The notes beneath the pieces are model-generated. The model saw nothing but the letters and a program-made list of their open reading frames with translations, made no database searches and had not been told where the DNA came from. Position numbers and translations under genes: made by a program. DNA of 64,000 bases from Muribaculaceae bacterium (GTDB lineage: Bacteria; Bacteroidota; Bacteroidia; Bacteroidales; Muribaculaceae): the NCBI GenBank assembly GCA_017391675.1, contig JAFOXR010000040.1:1-64000 (forward strand). Direction: 5' to 3'. This document shows, piece after piece, positions 1-9,737 of the stretch. Position 1 is the first letter of the stretch. Each line of letters opens with the position of its first letter.

Positions 1-69
1 GCTCAAAAGCTCCCAGTTGCTACTAAGTTTATCGTGCGTCGTGACTATGACGAATCTCAAAACGTGTAA
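1..69 (+). CDS. rplP: 50S ribosomal protein L16, C-terminal end (partial)
   Basis: The first 23 codons of the window are open and end in TAA at 67-69. They encode a basic tail including VATKFIVRRDY, which matches the C-terminal end of ribosomal protein L16. L16 binds 23S rRNA near the peptidyl-transferase centre and is always found just before L29 in the S10 operon, which is the case here (rpmC begins 12 bases later). The rest of the gene lies outside the window. Confidence 0.88.
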   Translation, partial: AQKLPVATKFIVRRDYDESQNV

Positions 70-81
70 TACTTTAAGGAT

Positions 82-279
82 ATGAAACAGGCTGAAATTA
101 AAGAATTAAGCGATAAAGAGCTTAAGGAAAGACTAGAAGTGGCTGAAAAGGCATATTTGCAAACTAAGATCAACCACGCAATCTCACCTCTAGATAATCC
201 TTCAAAGATTACAAAGGACAGAAAAGAGATTGCACGCATGAAAACCGAGATTAGAGCTCGTGAATTATCATCAAAATAA
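82..279 (+). CDS. rpmC: 50S ribosomal protein L29
   Basis: A 65-residue, two-helix protein of the usual L29 length, with the N-terminal pattern of acidic and basic residues (KELSDKELKERL) and the Q-x-K core helix typical of L29. L29 sits at the polypeptide exit tunnel of the large subunit and helps dock trigger factor and SRP. It lies between L16 and S17, the universal order. No Shine-Dalgarno sequence precedes the ATG; an A-rich stretch does, as is usual in Bacteroidetes. Confidence 0.95.
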   Translation: MKQAEIKELSDKELKERLEVAEKAYLQTKINHAISPLDNPSKITKDRKEIARMKTEIRARELSSK

Positions 280-290
280 TCCCAAATTAA

Positions 291-548
291 ATGGAAACTA
301 GAAAATTAAGAAAAGAAAGAATTGGGGTTGTTTCTAGCAACAAGGGTGACAAGACTATCACTGTTACAATCAAGTGGAAGGAGAAACACCCAATTTATGG
401 TAAGTTTGTCAACAAGACAAAGAAATACCACGCTCACGACGAAAAGAACGAGTGCAGCATCGGCGACAAGGTGCGTTTGATGGAAACTCGTCCATTGAGC
501 AAGACTAAGAGATGGAGATTGGTAGAAATAATCGAAAAAGTGAAGTAA
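291..548 (+). CDS. rpsQ: 30S ribosomal protein S17
   Basis: An 85-residue OB-fold protein with the S17 signature region around residues 50-65 ([20 protein letters not shown]). S17 binds 16S rRNA early in 30S assembly. It follows L29 by 11 bases and its stop codon is one base from the L14 start, so the genes are co-transcribed and probably translationally coupled. Confidence 0.96.
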   Translation: METRKLRKERIGVVSSNKGDKTITVTIKWKEKHPIYGKFVNKTKKYHAHDEKNECSIGDKVRLMETRPLSKTKRWRLVEIIEKVK

Positions 549-549
549 T

Positions 550-915
550 ATGATACAGACTGAGAGCCGATTGACAGTTGCAGATAACAGTGGCGCTAAA
601 GAAGTGCTATGTATCCGCGTTTTGGGTGGTACAGGTCGCAGATATGCATCGGTAGGTGATGTGATTGTTGTTACAGTTAAGCACGCAATCCCTTCATCTG
701 ATGTAAAGAAAGGTACTGTATCAAAGGCGGTAATCGTTAGAACTAAGAAAGAAATCCGTCGTGCTGACGGTTCTTATATCCGTTTCGACGATAACGCATG
801 TGTGTTATTGAATAATGCAGGTGAACTTCGTGGAACTCGTATTTTCGGACCTGTTGCTCGTGAATTGCGTGCAACTAACATGAAGATCGTTTCATTGGCA
901 CCTGAAGTACTCTAA
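550..915 (+). CDS. rplN: 50S ribosomal protein L14
   Basis: A 121-residue protein with the conserved L14 opening ([17 protein letters not shown]) and C-terminal [16 protein letters not shown]14 lies at the subunit interface of the 50S particle, contacts 16S rRNA in bridges B5/B8 and is the docking site of the silencing factor RsfS. Length and position are standard. Confidence 0.97.
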   Translation: MIQTESRLTVADNSGAKEVLCIRVLGGTGRRYASVGDVIVVTVKHAIPSSDVKKGTVSKAVIVRTKKEIRRADGSYIRFDDNACVLLNNAGELRGTRIFGPVARELRATNMKIVSLAPEVL

Positions 916-940
916 TTGATAAAATAAACTAGAAACAGTA

Positions 941-1261
941 ATGGCTAAATTACATATCAAAAAGGGTGACACAGTTTACGTTAACGCTGGCGACGACAAG
1001 GGTAAGACCGGTCGTGTGCTAAGCGTTCTTGTGAGCAAGAACAAAGCTATCGTAGAAGGTGTCAATATGGTATCAAAGAGTACCAAGCCTAGTGCTAAGC
1101 ATCCACAAGGAGGCATCGTGAAAATGGAAGCTCCTATCAATGTTTCAAACCTTAACTTGATAGATCCAAAGAGCGGCAAGCCAACTCGCGTTGGTTACCG
1201 TGTCAATGAAAGCGGAGCTAAAGTACGTTATTCTAAGAAATCAGGAGAGGAGATTAAGTAA
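941..1261 (+). CDS. rplX: 50S ribosomal protein L24
   Basis: A 106-residue KOW-domain protein: the N-terminal segment [20 protein letters not shown] is the KOW motif that binds 23S rRNA and starts 50S assembly. Its TAA stop overlaps the ATG of rplE by one base (TAATG at 1259-1263), which predicts translational coupling of the two genes. Confidence 0.97.
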   Translation: MAKLHIKKGDTVYVNAGDDKGKTGRVLSVLVSKNKAIVEGVNMVSKSTKPSAKHPQGGIVKMEAPINVSNLNLIDPKSGKPTRVGYRVNESGAKVRYSKKSGEEIK

Positions 1262-1803
1262 TGGCAAGTCTAAAGAAAGAATACAATGAGAGAATATTGC
1301 CTGCTCTCATGAAGAAATTTAACTACAGCACTGTGATGCAAGCTCCAAAGCTAGAAAAGATCGTTCTTAACGAAGGCTTGGGTGATGCTACACAAGATAA
1401 GAAAATTATCGAGACTGCAATCAACGAGTTGACTGCAATCACAGGACAAAAGGCAGTAGCTACTTTGTCAAAGAAGGATATTTCTAACTTCAAAGTGCGT
1501 AAAAAGATGCCTATCGGTGCGCGTGTTACTTTGCGTGGCGAAAAGATGTATGAGTTCATGGAACGCTTCATTCGCATCGCATTGCCTCGTATCCGTGACT
1601 TCAAGGGTATCCCTGGAAAGTTTGATGGTCGTGGTAACTACACAGTAGGTATTACTGAACAAATTATTTTCCCTGAAATCAATATCGATTCTGTTAACAA
1701 GATGACTGGTATGAACATCACTTTCGTGACAACTGCCAAGACTGACGAAGAAGGATACGAATTGATGAAGGAATTTGGTTTACCATTTACAAACGCTAAA
1801 TAA
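1261..1803 (+). CDS. rplE: 50S ribosomal protein L5
   Basis: A 180-residue protein with the L5 hallmarks: [14 protein letters not shown] near residue 30, [29 protein letters not shown] in the middle, and the C-terminal [14 protein letters not shown]5 binds 5S rRNA and contacts the P-site tRNA. Length is typical. It shares one base with the end of rplX. Confidence 0.97.
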   Translation: MASLKKEYNERILPALMKKFNYSTVMQAPKLEKIVLNEGLGDATQDKKIIETAINELTAITGQKAVATLSKKDISNFKVRKKMPIGARVTLRGEKMYEFMERFIRIALPRIRDFKGIPGKFDGRGNYTVGITEQIIFPEINIDSVNKMTGMNITFVTTAKTDEEGYELMKEFGLPFTNAK

Positions 1804-1817
1804 ATAGAGACTAAACT

Positions 1818-2087
1818 ATGGCAAAAGAATCAATGAAAGCTCGTGAAGTGAAGAGAGCTAAGCTTGTAGCTAAGTATGCTGCAAAGAAAGCCGCTCTTAA
1901 GGCAGCCGGAGACTATGAAGGCTTGCAAGCACTTCCAAAGAACGCTTCAGCTGTACGTTTGCACAACCGTTGTAAAATCACTGGCCGTCCAAAGGGCTAT
2001 ATGCGCCAATTCGGTATTTCACGTATTCAATTCCGTGAAATGGCATCGGCTGGTTTGATACCGGGTGTAAAGAAAGCGAGCTGGTAA
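1818..2087 (+). CDS. rpsN: 30S ribosomal protein S14, zinc-free type
   Basis: An 89-residue protein ending in [24 protein letters not shown], the universal S14 tail. The length and the presence of only one cysteine (in [12 protein letters not shown]) place it in the long, zinc-independent C-minus class, rather than the 61-residue zinc-ribbon class. It joins the 30S head late in assembly. It is followed by a 78-base spacer with a small hairpin before rpsH. Confidence 0.96.
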   Translation: MAKESMKAREVKRAKLVAKYAAKKAALKAAGDYEGLQALPKNASAVRLHNRCKITGRPKGYMRQFGISRIQFREMASAGLIPGVKKASW

Positions 2088-2130
2088 ACTAGAAGAAACA
2101 AACAAAGCTAAAAGAGAGTATTAAATATTG

Positions 2131-2145
2131 TTCGGAACTTCCGAA
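2131..2145 (+). promoter_or_regulatory. Small hairpin in the rpsN-rpsH spacer
   Basis: The spacer between S14 and S8 is one of the longest in this part of the operon (78 bases) and holds a perfect 6-bp inverted repeat, TTCGGA-ACT-TCCGAA. A run of seven T residues lies at 2159-2165, directly before the rpsH ATG, but it is 13 bases from the stem, too far for a normal intrinsic terminator. It could be an RNA-processing or repressor-binding site; no function is shown by the sequence. Confidence 0.35.
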
Positions 2146-2165
2146 TCAATTTAAACAATTTTTTT

Positions 2166-2564
2166 ATGACTGATCCAATAGCAGATTATTTAACAAGATT
2201 GAGGAATGCGATCAAGGCTCAACATAGAGTTGTTGAAATCCCTTCCTCTAAGATGAAAAAGGAAATCACTAAGATCCTTTTTGAAAAAGGCTACATCTTG
2301 AACTACAAGTTTGTAGAAGATGGTACGCCTTCAGGCGCAATCAAGATTGCGTTGAAGTATGATCCAGTGGACAAGGTGAACGCTATCAAGAGCTTGACTC
2401 GCGTTTCTCGTCCGGGTTTGCGTCAATATACAGGCTACAAAGATATGCCTAGAGTATTGAATGGTTTAGGAATCGCTATCATCTCAACCTCTAAGGGTGT
2501 GATGACCAATAAGGAAGCTAAGGCTCAACAGATTGGTGGCGAAGTATTGTGTTACGTTTATTAA
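2166..2564 (+). CDS. rpsH: 30S ribosomal protein S8
   Basis: A 132-residue protein with the S8 start MTDPIADYLTRLRNA and the C-terminal GIAIISTSKGVMTNKEAK..GGEVLCYVY, the conserved region that binds 16S rRNA helix 21. In Escherichia coli S8 is the translational repressor of the spc operon; whether it plays this role here is unknown, but the hairpin-bearing spacer directly upstream makes it possible. Confidence 0.97.
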   Translation: MTDPIADYLTRLRNAIKAQHRVVEIPSSKMKKEITKILFEKGYILNYKFVEDGTPSGAIKIALKYDPVDKVNAIKSLTRVSRPGLRQYTGYKDMPRVLNGLGIAIISTSKGVMTNKEAKAQQIGGEVLCYVY

Positions 2565-2578
2565 TAGGAGGTATTATT

Positions 2579-3136
2579 ATGTCAAGAATAGGAAAATTGC
2601 CGATAGTGATACCTGCTGGAGTATCAGTAACAGTAAGTGATGAAAATGTAGTGACCGTAAAGGGACCTAAGGGTACATTGACTCAAAAGGTACACGCTGA
2701 TATCAAGATTAAGGAAGAAGATGGTCAATTGGTGATCACTCGTCCTACTGATGGTATCGAACATCGTTCACAACATGGTTTGTATCGCGCTTTAATTAAC
2801 AACATGGTTGTGGGTGTGAGCGAAGGTTACAAGAAGGAATTGGAATTGGTTGGTGTGGGTTTCCGTGCAACATCAACAGGTCAAGTGCTTGAGCTTGCAT
2901 TAGGTTATTCACATGCTATATATCTTCAGCTTCCACCAGAAGTAAAGGTTGAAGCTAAGACTGAAAGAAATAAGAATCCACTTATCATTCTTGAATCTAT
3001 CGACAAGCAATTGCTAGGTCAAGTATGTGCTAAGATTCGTACTTTCCGTAAGCCTGAGCCATATAAGGGTAAGGGTATCAAGTTTGTTGGCGAAGTTATT
3101 CGTCGTAAGTCAGGTAAAACGGCAGCTGCCAAATAA
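2579..3136 (+). CDS. rplF: 50S ribosomal protein L6
   Basis: A 185-residue protein starting MSRIGKLPIVIPAGV, with the two tandem L6 folds and the C-terminal signature EPYKGKGIKFVGEVIRRKSGK. The frame is open upstream to 2549, inside rpsH, but the conserved N-terminus fixes the start at 2579. An AGGAGG sequence lies at 2567-2572, a rare good Shine-Dalgarno for this genome, 6 bases before the ATG. L6 lies near the sarcin-ricin loop and the GTPase centre. Confidence 0.97.
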   Translation: MSRIGKLPIVIPAGVSVTVSDENVVTVKGPKGTLTQKVHADIKIKEEDGQLVITRPTDGIEHRSQHGLYRALINNMVVGVSEGYKKELELVGVGFRATSTGQVLELALGYSHAIYLQLPPEVKVEAKTERNKNPLIILESIDKQLLGQVCAKIRTFRKPEPYKGKGIKFVGEVIRRKSGKTAAAK

Positions 3137-3149
3137 TAATTAGACAATC

Positions 3150-3491
3150 ATGGTAACTAAGATACAAAGAAGAAATAAAATCAAAGCACGTATTCGTGGT
3201 AGAGTGTCTGGTAACGCTGTGCGTCCTCGTATGAGTGTTTTTAGAAGTAACAAGGCTATCTATGCTCAGCTAATCGACGATTTGGCTGGTAAGACATTGG
3301 TATCTGCGTCTTCTAAAGGTATTGAAGAAGGAACAAAATCAGAAATCGCAGCTAAGGTTGGTGAGCTAGTTGCTAAGAAAGCGCTAGAAGCTGGTATCGA
3401 AACTGTTGTATTCGACCGTAACGGTTATTTGTTCCATGGTAGAGTAAAATCATTGGCAGACGGAGCTCGTAAGGGTGGTCTTAAATTTTAA
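3150..3491 (+). CDS. rplR: 50S ribosomal protein L18
   Basis: A 113-residue protein with a basic N-terminal tail ([16 protein letters not shown]) followed by the L18 core ([20 protein letters not shown]) and the C-terminal [26 protein letters not shown]18 carries 5S rRNA into the large subunit together with L5. Position between L6 and S5 is canonical. Confidence 0.97.
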   Translation: MVTKIQRRNKIKARIRGRVSGNAVRPRMSVFRSNKAIYAQLIDDLAGKTLVSASSKGIEEGTKSEIAAKVGELVAKKALEAGIETVVFDRNGYLFHGRVKSLADGARKGGLKF

Positions 3492-3497
3492 TTGATT

Positions 3498-4016
3498 ATG
3501 GCAAATAAGAATAACAGAGTAAAATCGACTAACGATATAGAGCTAAAAGATCGTTTGGTAGCAATCAACCGCGTTACTAAGGTAACAAAGGGTGGTCGCA
3601 CATTCACATTTGCAGCAATCGTAGTAGTAGGTAACGAAGATGGTATCGTTGGCTACGGTCTAGGTAAGGCAAATGAAGTAACTACAGCGATCGCTAAGGG
3701 TGTTGAAGCTGCTAAGAAGAATCTTATCAAGGTGCCAGTGCACAAGGGTACTATACCTCACGAACAAGACGCTAAATTCGGCGGTTCTCGCGTGATGTTG
3801 AAGCCTGCATCTCAAGGTACTGGAGTAAAGGCCGGTGGTGCGATGCGTGCAGTATTTGAAAGCGTTGGTATTACCGATGTGCTTGCAAAGTCTAAGGGTT
3901 CATCAAACCCTCACAACCTTGTAAAGGCTACAATTGCAGCATTGAGCGAATTGAGAAGCCCAATGATGGTTGCTCAAAATCGTGGAATCTCATTGGAACA
4001 AGTGTTTAACGGTTAA
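3498..4016 (+). CDS. rpsE: 30S ribosomal protein S5
   Basis: A 172-residue protein with the N-terminal double-stranded RNA-binding domain ([21 protein letters not shown]) and the C-terminal S5 domain. The frame opens with a TTG at 3492, but the ATG at 3498 gives MANKNNRV and is preferred. S5 lines the mRNA entry channel and affects decoding accuracy; the glycine-rich loop [14 protein letters not shown] is intact. Confidence 0.96.
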   Translation: MANKNNRVKSTNDIELKDRLVAINRVTKVTKGGRTFTFAAIVVVGNEDGIVGYGLGKANEVTTAIAKGVEAAKKNLIKVPVHKGTIPHEQDAKFGGSRVMLKPASQGTGVKAGGAMRAVFESVGITDVLAKSKGSSNPHNLVKATIAALSELRSPMMVAQNRGISLEQVFNG

Positions 4017-4030
4017 AAATTTGTTACGAG

Positions 4031-4210
4031 ATGGCTACAATTAAGATAAAGCAAGTAAAGAGCAGAATTAAATGTCCTGCTGTACAAAAGAGAACTCTAG
4101 ATGCTCTAGGGTTGAGAAAAATGAATCAAGTAGTAGAAAAGGAGGCAACTCCTGCTATTCTTGGAATGGTTAACAAAGTTCGTCACCTAGTAGAAGTAGC
4201 GAACGCTTAA
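4031..4210 (+). CDS. rpmD: 50S ribosomal protein L30
   Basis: A 59-residue protein translated directly from 4031: [16 protein letters not shown], then [18 protein letters not shown] and a tail [12 protein letters not shown]. These are the ferredoxin-like fold residues of L30. It is too short for most ORF cut-offs but fits exactly between S5 (14-base gap) and L15 (14-base gap to the ATG). L30 is a small 23S rRNA-binding protein and is dispensable in some bacteria. Confidence 0.95.
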   Translation: MATIKIKQVKSRIKCPAVQKRTLDALGLRKMNQVVEKEATPAILGMVNKVRHLVEVANA

Positions 4211-4224
4211 AATATTTGAACGAT

Positions 4225-4671
4225 ATGGATTTAAGTAATTTGCAACCCGCTGTAGGTTCTAACAAGAAGGGTAAGAGAATAGGTCGTGGTGCCGGTTCTG
4301 GCAAAGGAGGTACTTCTACACGTGGTCACAAGGGTGCGAAGTCTCGTTCTGGTTACAAGACTAAGGTAGGTTTTGAAGGCGGTCAGATGCCACTTCAACG
4401 CCGCGTGCCTAAGTTCGGTTTCAAGAACAGAAGCCGTGTTGAGTACAAGGCTATCAACTTGGTTGATCTACAAGCTTATGCTGAAGCTAATAATGTAGAA
4501 ACAATCACAGTAGCTGATATGGTTGCAGCTGGTTTGGTAGGAAAGAACAAGCTAGTTAAGGTTCTAGGTAATGGAGCATTGACTGCAAAACTTTCTGTAG
4601 AAGCTAATGCTTTCTCAAAGAAGGCAGAAGAAGCTATCACAGCTGCTGGAGGTTCTATCCAAAAAATTTAA
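4225..4671 (+). CDS. rplO: 50S ribosomal protein L15
   Basis: A 148-residue protein starting [22 protein letters not shown], with the glycine- and basic-rich N-terminal extension that threads into 23S rRNA and a C-terminal globular domain. A TTG at 4216 in frame would add three residues, but the ATG at 4225 matches the family start. It lies five bases before secY, the usual partner of L15. Confidence 0.97.
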   Translation: MDLSNLQPAVGSNKKGKRIGRGAGSGKGGTSTRGHKGAKSRSGYKTKVGFEGGQMPLQRRVPKFGFKNRSRVEYKAINLVDLQAYAEANNVETITVADMVAAGLVGKNKLVKVLGNGALTAKLSVEANAFSKKAEEAITAAGGSIQKI

Positions 4672-4676
4672 AGTAG

Positions 4677-6008
4677 ATGAAACTAATCGAAACTACAAAA
4701 AACATTTGGAAGATTGAGGATTTGCGGAAACGAATCACAATAACACTACTTTTGGTAATTGTTTACCGAATTGGTTGTTATGTGGTTCTTCCGGGAATCA
4801 GTCCAAGTGAGATTGATGCATTGAGAAACTTCGCTAGCGGAGGATTGATGCAGCTTCTTGATATGTTCTCGGGAGGTGCATTCTCACAAGCATCTATCTT
4901 TGCGTTGGGTATCATGCCATACATCACCGCATCTATCGTAATTCAGTTGCTAGGAATGGTATTGCCACAATTCCAGAAGATGCAACGCGAAGGCGAAAGC
5001 GGCCGTATGAAGATAAACCAGTATACGCGCTATTTGACTGTAGTGATATTGCTTTTGCAAGGTCCAGCTTATCTAGTTAATTTGCAAGTGCAAGTTAATG
5101 CTGCTGGCGGTGCTGCGCACTTCGGTTTCTGGACAACAGCTTATCTTACATTGATTCTTGCTGCAGGTAGTATGTTTATCATGTGGCTAGGTGAAAAGAT
5201 TACTGACAGAGGTCTAGGAAACGGTATTTCATTGATTATCTTGGTAGGTATTATCGCACGCTTCCCAGGTGCATTGGTACAAGAATTCACTAGCCGTTTG
5301 ACAACAGCACAAGGTGGTCTTGTAATGTTCTTGGTAGAAATCGTAATGCTATTTGCTGTGATTGCCGGTGCTATTCTATTGGTACAAGGAACACGCAAAG
5401 TGCCTGTACAATATGCAAAGCGTATTGTAGGTAACAAGCAATATGGTGGAGCTCGTCAATACATTCCATTGAAGGTGAATGCAGCGAACGTGATGCCTAT
5501 TATCTTTGCACAAGCAATCATGTTCATACCTGTTGCCTTTGCAGGTTTTGGTGCAAATCAAGGTTCTTTCACAAGAGCTATTACCGATATGCAGGGCTTC
5601 TGGTATAATGCAATTTACTTCGTGTTGATTGTAGCGTTTACATATTTCTATACAGCAATTACAGTGCGTCCAGCACAAATGGCTGAAGATATGAAGCGCA
5701 ACAATGGTTTCATTCCAGGTGTTAAGCCAGGAAAGAAAACAGAGGAGTATCTTGATTCAATTATGTCACGCATCACATTGCCTGGAGCATTGTTCCTAGG
5801 TGTGGTAGCTATCCTACCTGCATTTGCTGGTGTGTGTGGCGTAAGCCAGAGTTTCGCTCAATTCTTCGGAGGTACATCACTTCTAATCTTGGTTGGTGTA
5901 GTGCTAGATACATTGCAACAGATCGAGAGCCACTTGATGATGCACCACTATGACGGATTGATGAAGTCTGGTAAACTCAAGGGACGTACAACAGGAAGCG
6001 GTTATTAA
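4677..6008 (+). CDS. secY: Preprotein translocase subunit SecY
   Basis: A 443-residue inner-membrane protein with ten predicted transmembrane helices. The family motifs are visible: the lateral-gate/plug region GGLMQLLDMFSGGAFSQASIF, ALGIMPYITASIVIQLL in helix 2, and the cytosolic loop GNKQYGGARQYIPLKVN. SecY forms the protein-conducting channel with SecE and SecG. It sits between rplO and map, so expression is tied to ribosome synthesis. Confidence 0.97.
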   Translation: MKLIETTKNIWKIEDLRKRITITLLLVIVYRIGCYVVLPGISPSEIDALRNFASGGLMQLLDMFSGGAFSQASIFALGIMPYITASIVIQLLGMVLPQFQKMQREGESGRMKINQYTRYLTVVILLLQGPAYLVNLQVQVNAAGGAAHFGFWTTAYLTLILAAGSMFIMWLGEKITDRGLGNGISLIILVGIIARFPGALVQEFTSRLTTAQGGLVMFLVEIVMLFAVIAGAILLVQGTRKVPVQYAKRIVGNKQYGGARQYIPLKVNAANVMPIIFAQAIMFIPVAFAGFGANQGSFTRAITDMQGFWYNAIYFVLIVAFTYFYTAITVRPAQMAEDMKRNNGFIPGVKPGKKTEEYLDSIMSRITLPGALFLGVVAILPAFAGVCGVSQSFAQFFGGTSLLILVGVVLDTLQQIESHLMMHHYDGLMKSGKLKGRTTGSGY

Positions 6009-6030
6009 TAAAGAATAAGTCGTTGAAAAA

Positions 6031-6813
6031 ATGATTTATCTTAAGACTGAGGAACAGATAGAGCTATTGCGAGAAGCCAATCTTATAGTGGCTCGTACAC
6101 TAGGAGAGGTCGCAAAATGGATTAAGCCAGGTGTAACAACATTGAAACTTGACCAGATTGCAGAGGAGTACATCCGCTCGCAAGGCGCAGTTCCCGGCTT
6201 CTTGGGACTATACGGATTTCCTAACACACTATGTATCTCAATCAATGAGAATGTAGTGCACGGAATACCTTCAAATTACGCGCTAGAAGAAGGCGATATC
6301 GTATCAATAGATTGTGGCGCAGTAAAAGATGGCTATAATGGTGATTCAGCTTACACATTCTGCGTGGGTGAAGTTGCACCTGAGGTGAAAGCTTTGCTTA
6401 AGACAACAAAGGAATCGTTGTATGTGGGAATCGAAAAAGCTGAAGAAGGCAAACGAATAGGAGATATAAGCAACGCGATACAGGAATATTGCGAAAAACG
6501 AGGATATTCGGTAGTGAGAGAACTTACCGGTCATGGAGTGGGAAAGAAACTGCATGAGGATCCAGAAGTGCCAAATTATGGCCGTCGCGGAACCGGACCT
6601 CTTATCAAGAATGGATTGGTAATCGCAATAGAGCCAATGATTAATATGGGAAGCAAGAATGTAGTGTTTGAGCGTGACGGCTGGACTTGCCGTACTAGAG
6701 ACCGCAAACCATCGGCACACTTTGAACACACTATTGCAGTCCATAACGGAAAGGCAGATATACTGACATCGTTCTCTTATATCGAAGAAGTACTTGGAGA
6801 TAAATCAATATAA
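6031..6813 (+). CDS. map: Methionine aminopeptidase, type I
   Basis: A 260-residue cytosolic metallopeptidase that removes the initiator methionine from new proteins. All five metal ligands are present: D94, D105, H168, E201 and E232, and the substrate-contact H77 is in NENVVHGIP. The fold is the pita-bread domain without an N-terminal zinc extension, hence type Ia. It lies between secY and infA, a common arrangement in Bacteroidetes. Confidence 0.97.
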   Translation: MIYLKTEEQIELLREANLIVARTLGEVAKWIKPGVTTLKLDQIAEEYIRSQGAVPGFLGLYGFPNTLCISINENVVHGIPSNYALEEGDIVSIDCGAVKDGYNGDSAYTFCVGEVAPEVKALLKTTKESLYVGIEKAEEGKRIGDISNAIQEYCEKRGYSVVRELTGHGVGKKLHEDPEVPNYGRRGTGPLIKNGLVIAIEPMINMGSKNVVFERDGWTCRTRDRKPSAHFEHTIAVHNGKADILTSFSYIEEVLGDKSI

Positions 6814-6821
6814 TACTGAAT

Positions 6822-7040
6822 ATGGCTAAACAAACCGCGATTGAACAAGATGGAGTTATAGTGGAAGCATTGTCAAACGCAATGTTCCGGGTAGAATTGG
6901 AGAACGGTCATGAAATTACCGCTCACATCTCAGGAAAGATGAGAATGCATTATATAAAGATTCTGCCAGGTGACAAAGTAAAAGTGGAAATGTCTCCATA
7001 TGACTTAACTAAAGGAAGAATTGCTTTTAGATACAAATAA
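6822..7040 (+). CDS. infA: Translation initiation factor IF-1
   Basis: A 72-residue single OB-fold protein, the exact family length, with the core [19 protein letters not shown] and the C-terminal [14 protein letters not shown]-1 occupies the 30S A site during initiation. It starts eight bases after map and leads into rpmJ. Confidence 0.97.
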   Translation: MAKQTAIEQDGVIVEALSNAMFRVELENGHEITAHISGKMRMHYIKILPGDKVKVEMSPYDLTKGRIAFRYK

Positions 7041-7052
7041 AAACTAAGAAAT

Positions 7053-7169
7053 ATGAAAGTAAGAGCATCAATTAAGAAGCGTACCCCAGAGTGCAAGATC
7101 GTAAGACGCAAAGGTCGCTTGTATGTGATTAACAAAAAGAATCCTAAGTATAAACAACGTCAAGGATAA
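7053..7169 (+). CDS. rpmJ: 50S ribosomal protein L36, zinc-free type
   Basis: A 38-residue protein translated from 7053: [20 protein letters not shown], ending NPKYKQRQG. The length and both ends match L36. Only one of the four zinc ligands of the usual C-C-C-H ribbon remains (the C in PECK), so this is a C-minus, zinc-independent L36. It is too short for typical ORF thresholds. It sits between infA and rpsM as expected. Confidence 0.95.
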   Translation: MKVRASIKKRTPECKIVRRKGRLYVINKKNPKYKQRQG

Positions 7170-7208
7170 TATTTATTATTATTTGCGAAATAAATATTTT
7201 ATAATAAT

Positions 7209-7589
7209 ATGGCTGTAAGAATAGTTGGTGTAGACCTACCCCAAAACAAGAGAGGTGAAATAGCCTTGACTTACATCTACGGTATCGGCCGTAGCGCTGC
7301 AAAGACAATTCTAGAAAAAGCTGGAGTTGACGTGAATATTAAAGTAATGGACTGGACCGATGCGCAAGCTGCTAAGGTGCGTGAGGTAATCAGCGAAAAT
7401 TACAAAGTGGAAGGTGACTTGCGTAGCGAGATCCAGATGAACATCAAGCGTTTGATGGATATCGGTTGCTATCGTGGAATCCGTCACCGTATCGGACTTC
7501 CTGTAAGAGGTCAGAGCACAAAGAACAATGCTCGTACTCGTAAGGGTCGTAAGAAAACAGTTGCTAACAAAAAGAAAGCTACTAAATAA
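7209..7589 (+). CDS. rpsM: 30S ribosomal protein S13
   Basis: A 126-residue protein starting [27 protein letters not shown], with a helix-two-turn-helix core and the basic C-terminal tail ([24 protein letters not shown]) that reaches between the A- and P-site tRNAs. It is the first gene of the alpha-operon part of the cluster, after a 39-base A/T-rich spacer. Confidence 0.97.
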   Translation: MAVRIVGVDLPQNKRGEIALTYIYGIGRSAAKTILEKAGVDVNIKVMDWTDAQAAKVREVISENYKVEGDLRSEIQMNIKRLMDIGCYRGIRHRIGLPVRGQSTKNNARTRKGRKKTVANKKKATK

Positions 7590-7598
7590 TAATTAAGT

Positions 7599-7988
7599 AT
7601 GGCAAAAAAGACAGTCGCAGCAAAGAAGCGCAATGTAAAGGTTGACGGAATCGGTCAGCTACATGTACATTCTTCTTTCAACAACATTATTGTGTGCCTT
7701 GCTAATGGTGAGGGTCAAGTTATCTCATGGTCAAGTGCTGGTAAAATGGGCTTTAGAGGTTCTAAGAAGAACACTCCTTATGCAGCTCAAATGGCAGCAG
7801 AAGACTGTGCTAAGGTTGCATTTGATCTTGGCTTGAGAAAAGTTAAGGCATATGTAAAGGGACCAGGTAATGGACGCGAATCTGCAATCCGTGCAATCCA
7901 CGGTGCAGGCATCGAAGTTGTAGAAATCGTAGATGTTACTCCACTACCACACAACGGATGTCGTCCTCCTAAGAGAAGAAGAGTATAA
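7599..7988 (+). CDS. rpsK: 30S ribosomal protein S11
   Basis: A 129-residue protein with the S11 core ([29 protein letters not shown]) and the C-terminal [19 protein letters not shown]11 forms part of the 30S platform near the mRNA exit. It follows S13 by nine bases and precedes a 127-base spacer before rpsD. Confidence 0.97.
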   Translation: MAKKTVAAKKRNVKVDGIGQLHVHSSFNNIIVCLANGEGQVISWSSAGKMGFRGSKKNTPYAAQMAAEDCAKVAFDLGLRKVKAYVKGPGNGRESAIRAIHGAGIEVVEIVDVTPLPHNGCRPPKRRRV

Positions 7989-8115
7989 CATTAATCTGTA
8001 TAACTCTTGTATTAATTATTACGAGTCTGAAAAGTGAATGGATTGCATTACTATAACCTCTCTGCAATCGCGGCTGCACTTCTAAGATTCATCAACTTTA
8101 ATTATTAAAAGAAAA

Positions 8116-8724
8116 ATGGCTAGATATACCGGACCAAAAACAAAAATCGCTCGTAGATTTGGCGAACCAATTTTCGGTGAAGATAAAGTTCTTGCTAAAA
8201 GAAACTACCCACCGGGACAGCACGGTAACAATAAAAGAAGAAAGCTATCTGAGTATGGTACTCAGTTGAAGGAAAAGCAAAAAGCTAAGTACACTTACGG
8301 CGTTCTTGAAAAGCAGTTCCGCAACTTGTTTGACAAGGCAGCTCGCAAGGAAGGTGTAACAGGTGAACTTTTGCTTCAAATGCTAGAATGCCGTCTTGAC
8401 AATGTAGTATACCGCCTAGGTATCGCTCGCACTCGTGCGGCAGCTCGTCAGCTAGTTCTTCACCGTCACATCACTGTTAACGGTGGTGTTGTAAACATTC
8501 CATCTTACTCAGTTAAACCAGGCGAAGTAGTCGCAGTACGCGAAAAATCTAAGTCACTTGAAGTAATCGAGGATGCACTAGCAGGTTTCAACCACAGCAA
8601 GTATCCTTGGATTGAGTGGGAAGAAAGTGTAAAGGGTGGAAAGATGCTTCACCTTCCACAAAGAGAAGACATTCCTGAAAACATCAAGGAACAGTTGATC
8701 GTTGAGTTGTATTCTAAACAATAA
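8116..8724 (+). CDS. rpsD: 30S ribosomal protein S4
   Basis: A 202-residue protein: basic N-terminus [20 protein letters not shown], then the S4 RNA-binding domain around residues 90-155 ([14 protein letters not shown]...[11 protein letters not shown]). There is no N-terminal zinc cluster. S4 starts 16S rRNA folding and in E. coli represses the alpha operon. The 127-base spacer upstream (7989-8115) is unusually long for this operon; I see no hairpin strong enough to call there. Confidence 0.97.
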   Translation: MARYTGPKTKIARRFGEPIFGEDKVLAKRNYPPGQHGNNKRRKLSEYGTQLKEKQKAKYTYGVLEKQFRNLFDKAARKEGVTGELLLQMLECRLDNVVYRLGIARTRAAARQLVLHRHITVNGGVVNIPSYSVKPGEVVAVREKSKSLEVIEDALAGFNHSKYPWIEWEESVKGGKMLHLPQREDIPENIKEQLIVELYSKQ

Positions 8725-8739
8725 AAATAATTAAGATCC

Positions 8740-9732
8740 ATGGCTATATTAGCATTTCAGAAACCCGATAAGGTATTGATGTTGGAAGCCGACAATTTCT
8801 TCGGAAAGTTCGAGTTTCGTCCATTGGAACCGGGTTATGGTGTCACAATAGGTAATGCTTTGCGCAGAATATTGCTGTCTTCACTAGAAGGTTTTGCAAT
8901 TTCTTCAATCCGTATTGACGGCGTGAAGCACGAGTTCGCTACAATCCCAGGCGTGAAAGAAGATGTTACCAACATCATCTTGAACTTGAAGAAAGTGCGC
9001 TTGAAGAAGGTTGTTGACGATGTAGAAACCGAAAAGGCTACCGTGAAAGTTTCGGGTCAGGATGTGTTCAGAGCCGGTGACATTAGCAAGGTATTGACAG
9101 GATTTGAAGTATTGAACCCTGACTTGGTAATATGTCATTTGGATCCTAGCGCTGGTTTCAATCTTGAATTGACAATCAACAAGGGCCGTGGTTATGTGCC
9201 TGCTGAGGAGAACCAGAATCCTAACGATGCAATTGATACAATTGCAATCGATACGATTTTTACTCCTATTGTTAATGTCAAGTATGCTATTGAGAACTAT
9301 CGCGTAGAGCAGAAGACTGACTACGAGAAGCTTATACTTGAAATCACTACCGACGGCTCAATTCTTCCAAAGGAAGCTTTGAAAGAAGCTGCTAAGATTC
9401 TTATCCATCACTTCATGTTGTTCTCTGACGAAAAGATCGCTATTGAACCAACTGAAGCCGAAGGAAATGAAGAATTTGATGAAGAAGTATTGCATATGCG
9501 CCAGTTGTTGAAGACAAAGTTGGTGGATATGGATCTATCGGTACGCGCGCTTAACTGCTTGAAGTCGGCTGAAGTGGAAACTTTGGGCGAACTAGTAGTA
9601 TTCAACAAAACCGACTTGTTGAAGTTCCGTAACTTCGGTAAGAAGTCATTGACTGAACTAGACGAGTTGCTTGAAAATCTGAATTTGTCATTCGGAATGG
9701 ACATTTCAAAGTATAAATTAGATAAAGAGTAA
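8740..9732 (+). CDS. rpoA: DNA-directed RNA polymerase subunit alpha
   Basis: A 330-residue protein with the N-terminal dimerisation and assembly domain ([21 protein letters not shown], about residues 28-48) and a C-terminal helix-hairpin-helix domain ([30 protein letters not shown], about residues 265-310) that contacts UP elements and activators. It is co-transcribed with rpsD (15-base gap) and rplQ (5-base gap). Confidence 0.97.
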   Translation: MAILAFQKPDKVLMLEADNFFGKFEFRPLEPGYGVTIGNALRRILLSSLEGFAISSIRIDGVKHEFATIPGVKEDVTNIILNLKKVRLKKVVDDVETEKATVKVSGQDVFRAGDISKVLTGFEVLNPDLVICHLDPSAGFNLELTINKGRGYVPAEENQNPNDAIDTIAIDTIFTPIVNVKYAIENYRVEQKTDYEKLILEITTDGSILPKEALKEAAKILIHHFMLFSDEKIAIEPTEAEGNEEFDEEVLHMRQLLKTKLVDMDLSVRALNCLKSAEVETLGELVVFNKTDLLKFRNFGKKSLTELDELLENLNLSFGMDISKYKLDKE

Positions 9733-9737
9733 TAACG

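Noticed and set aside
7989-8115. S4-binding leader or small gene in the rpsK-rpsD spacer
   Set aside because: No stable hairpin, no open frame with plausible start, no promoter box of good quality were seen.
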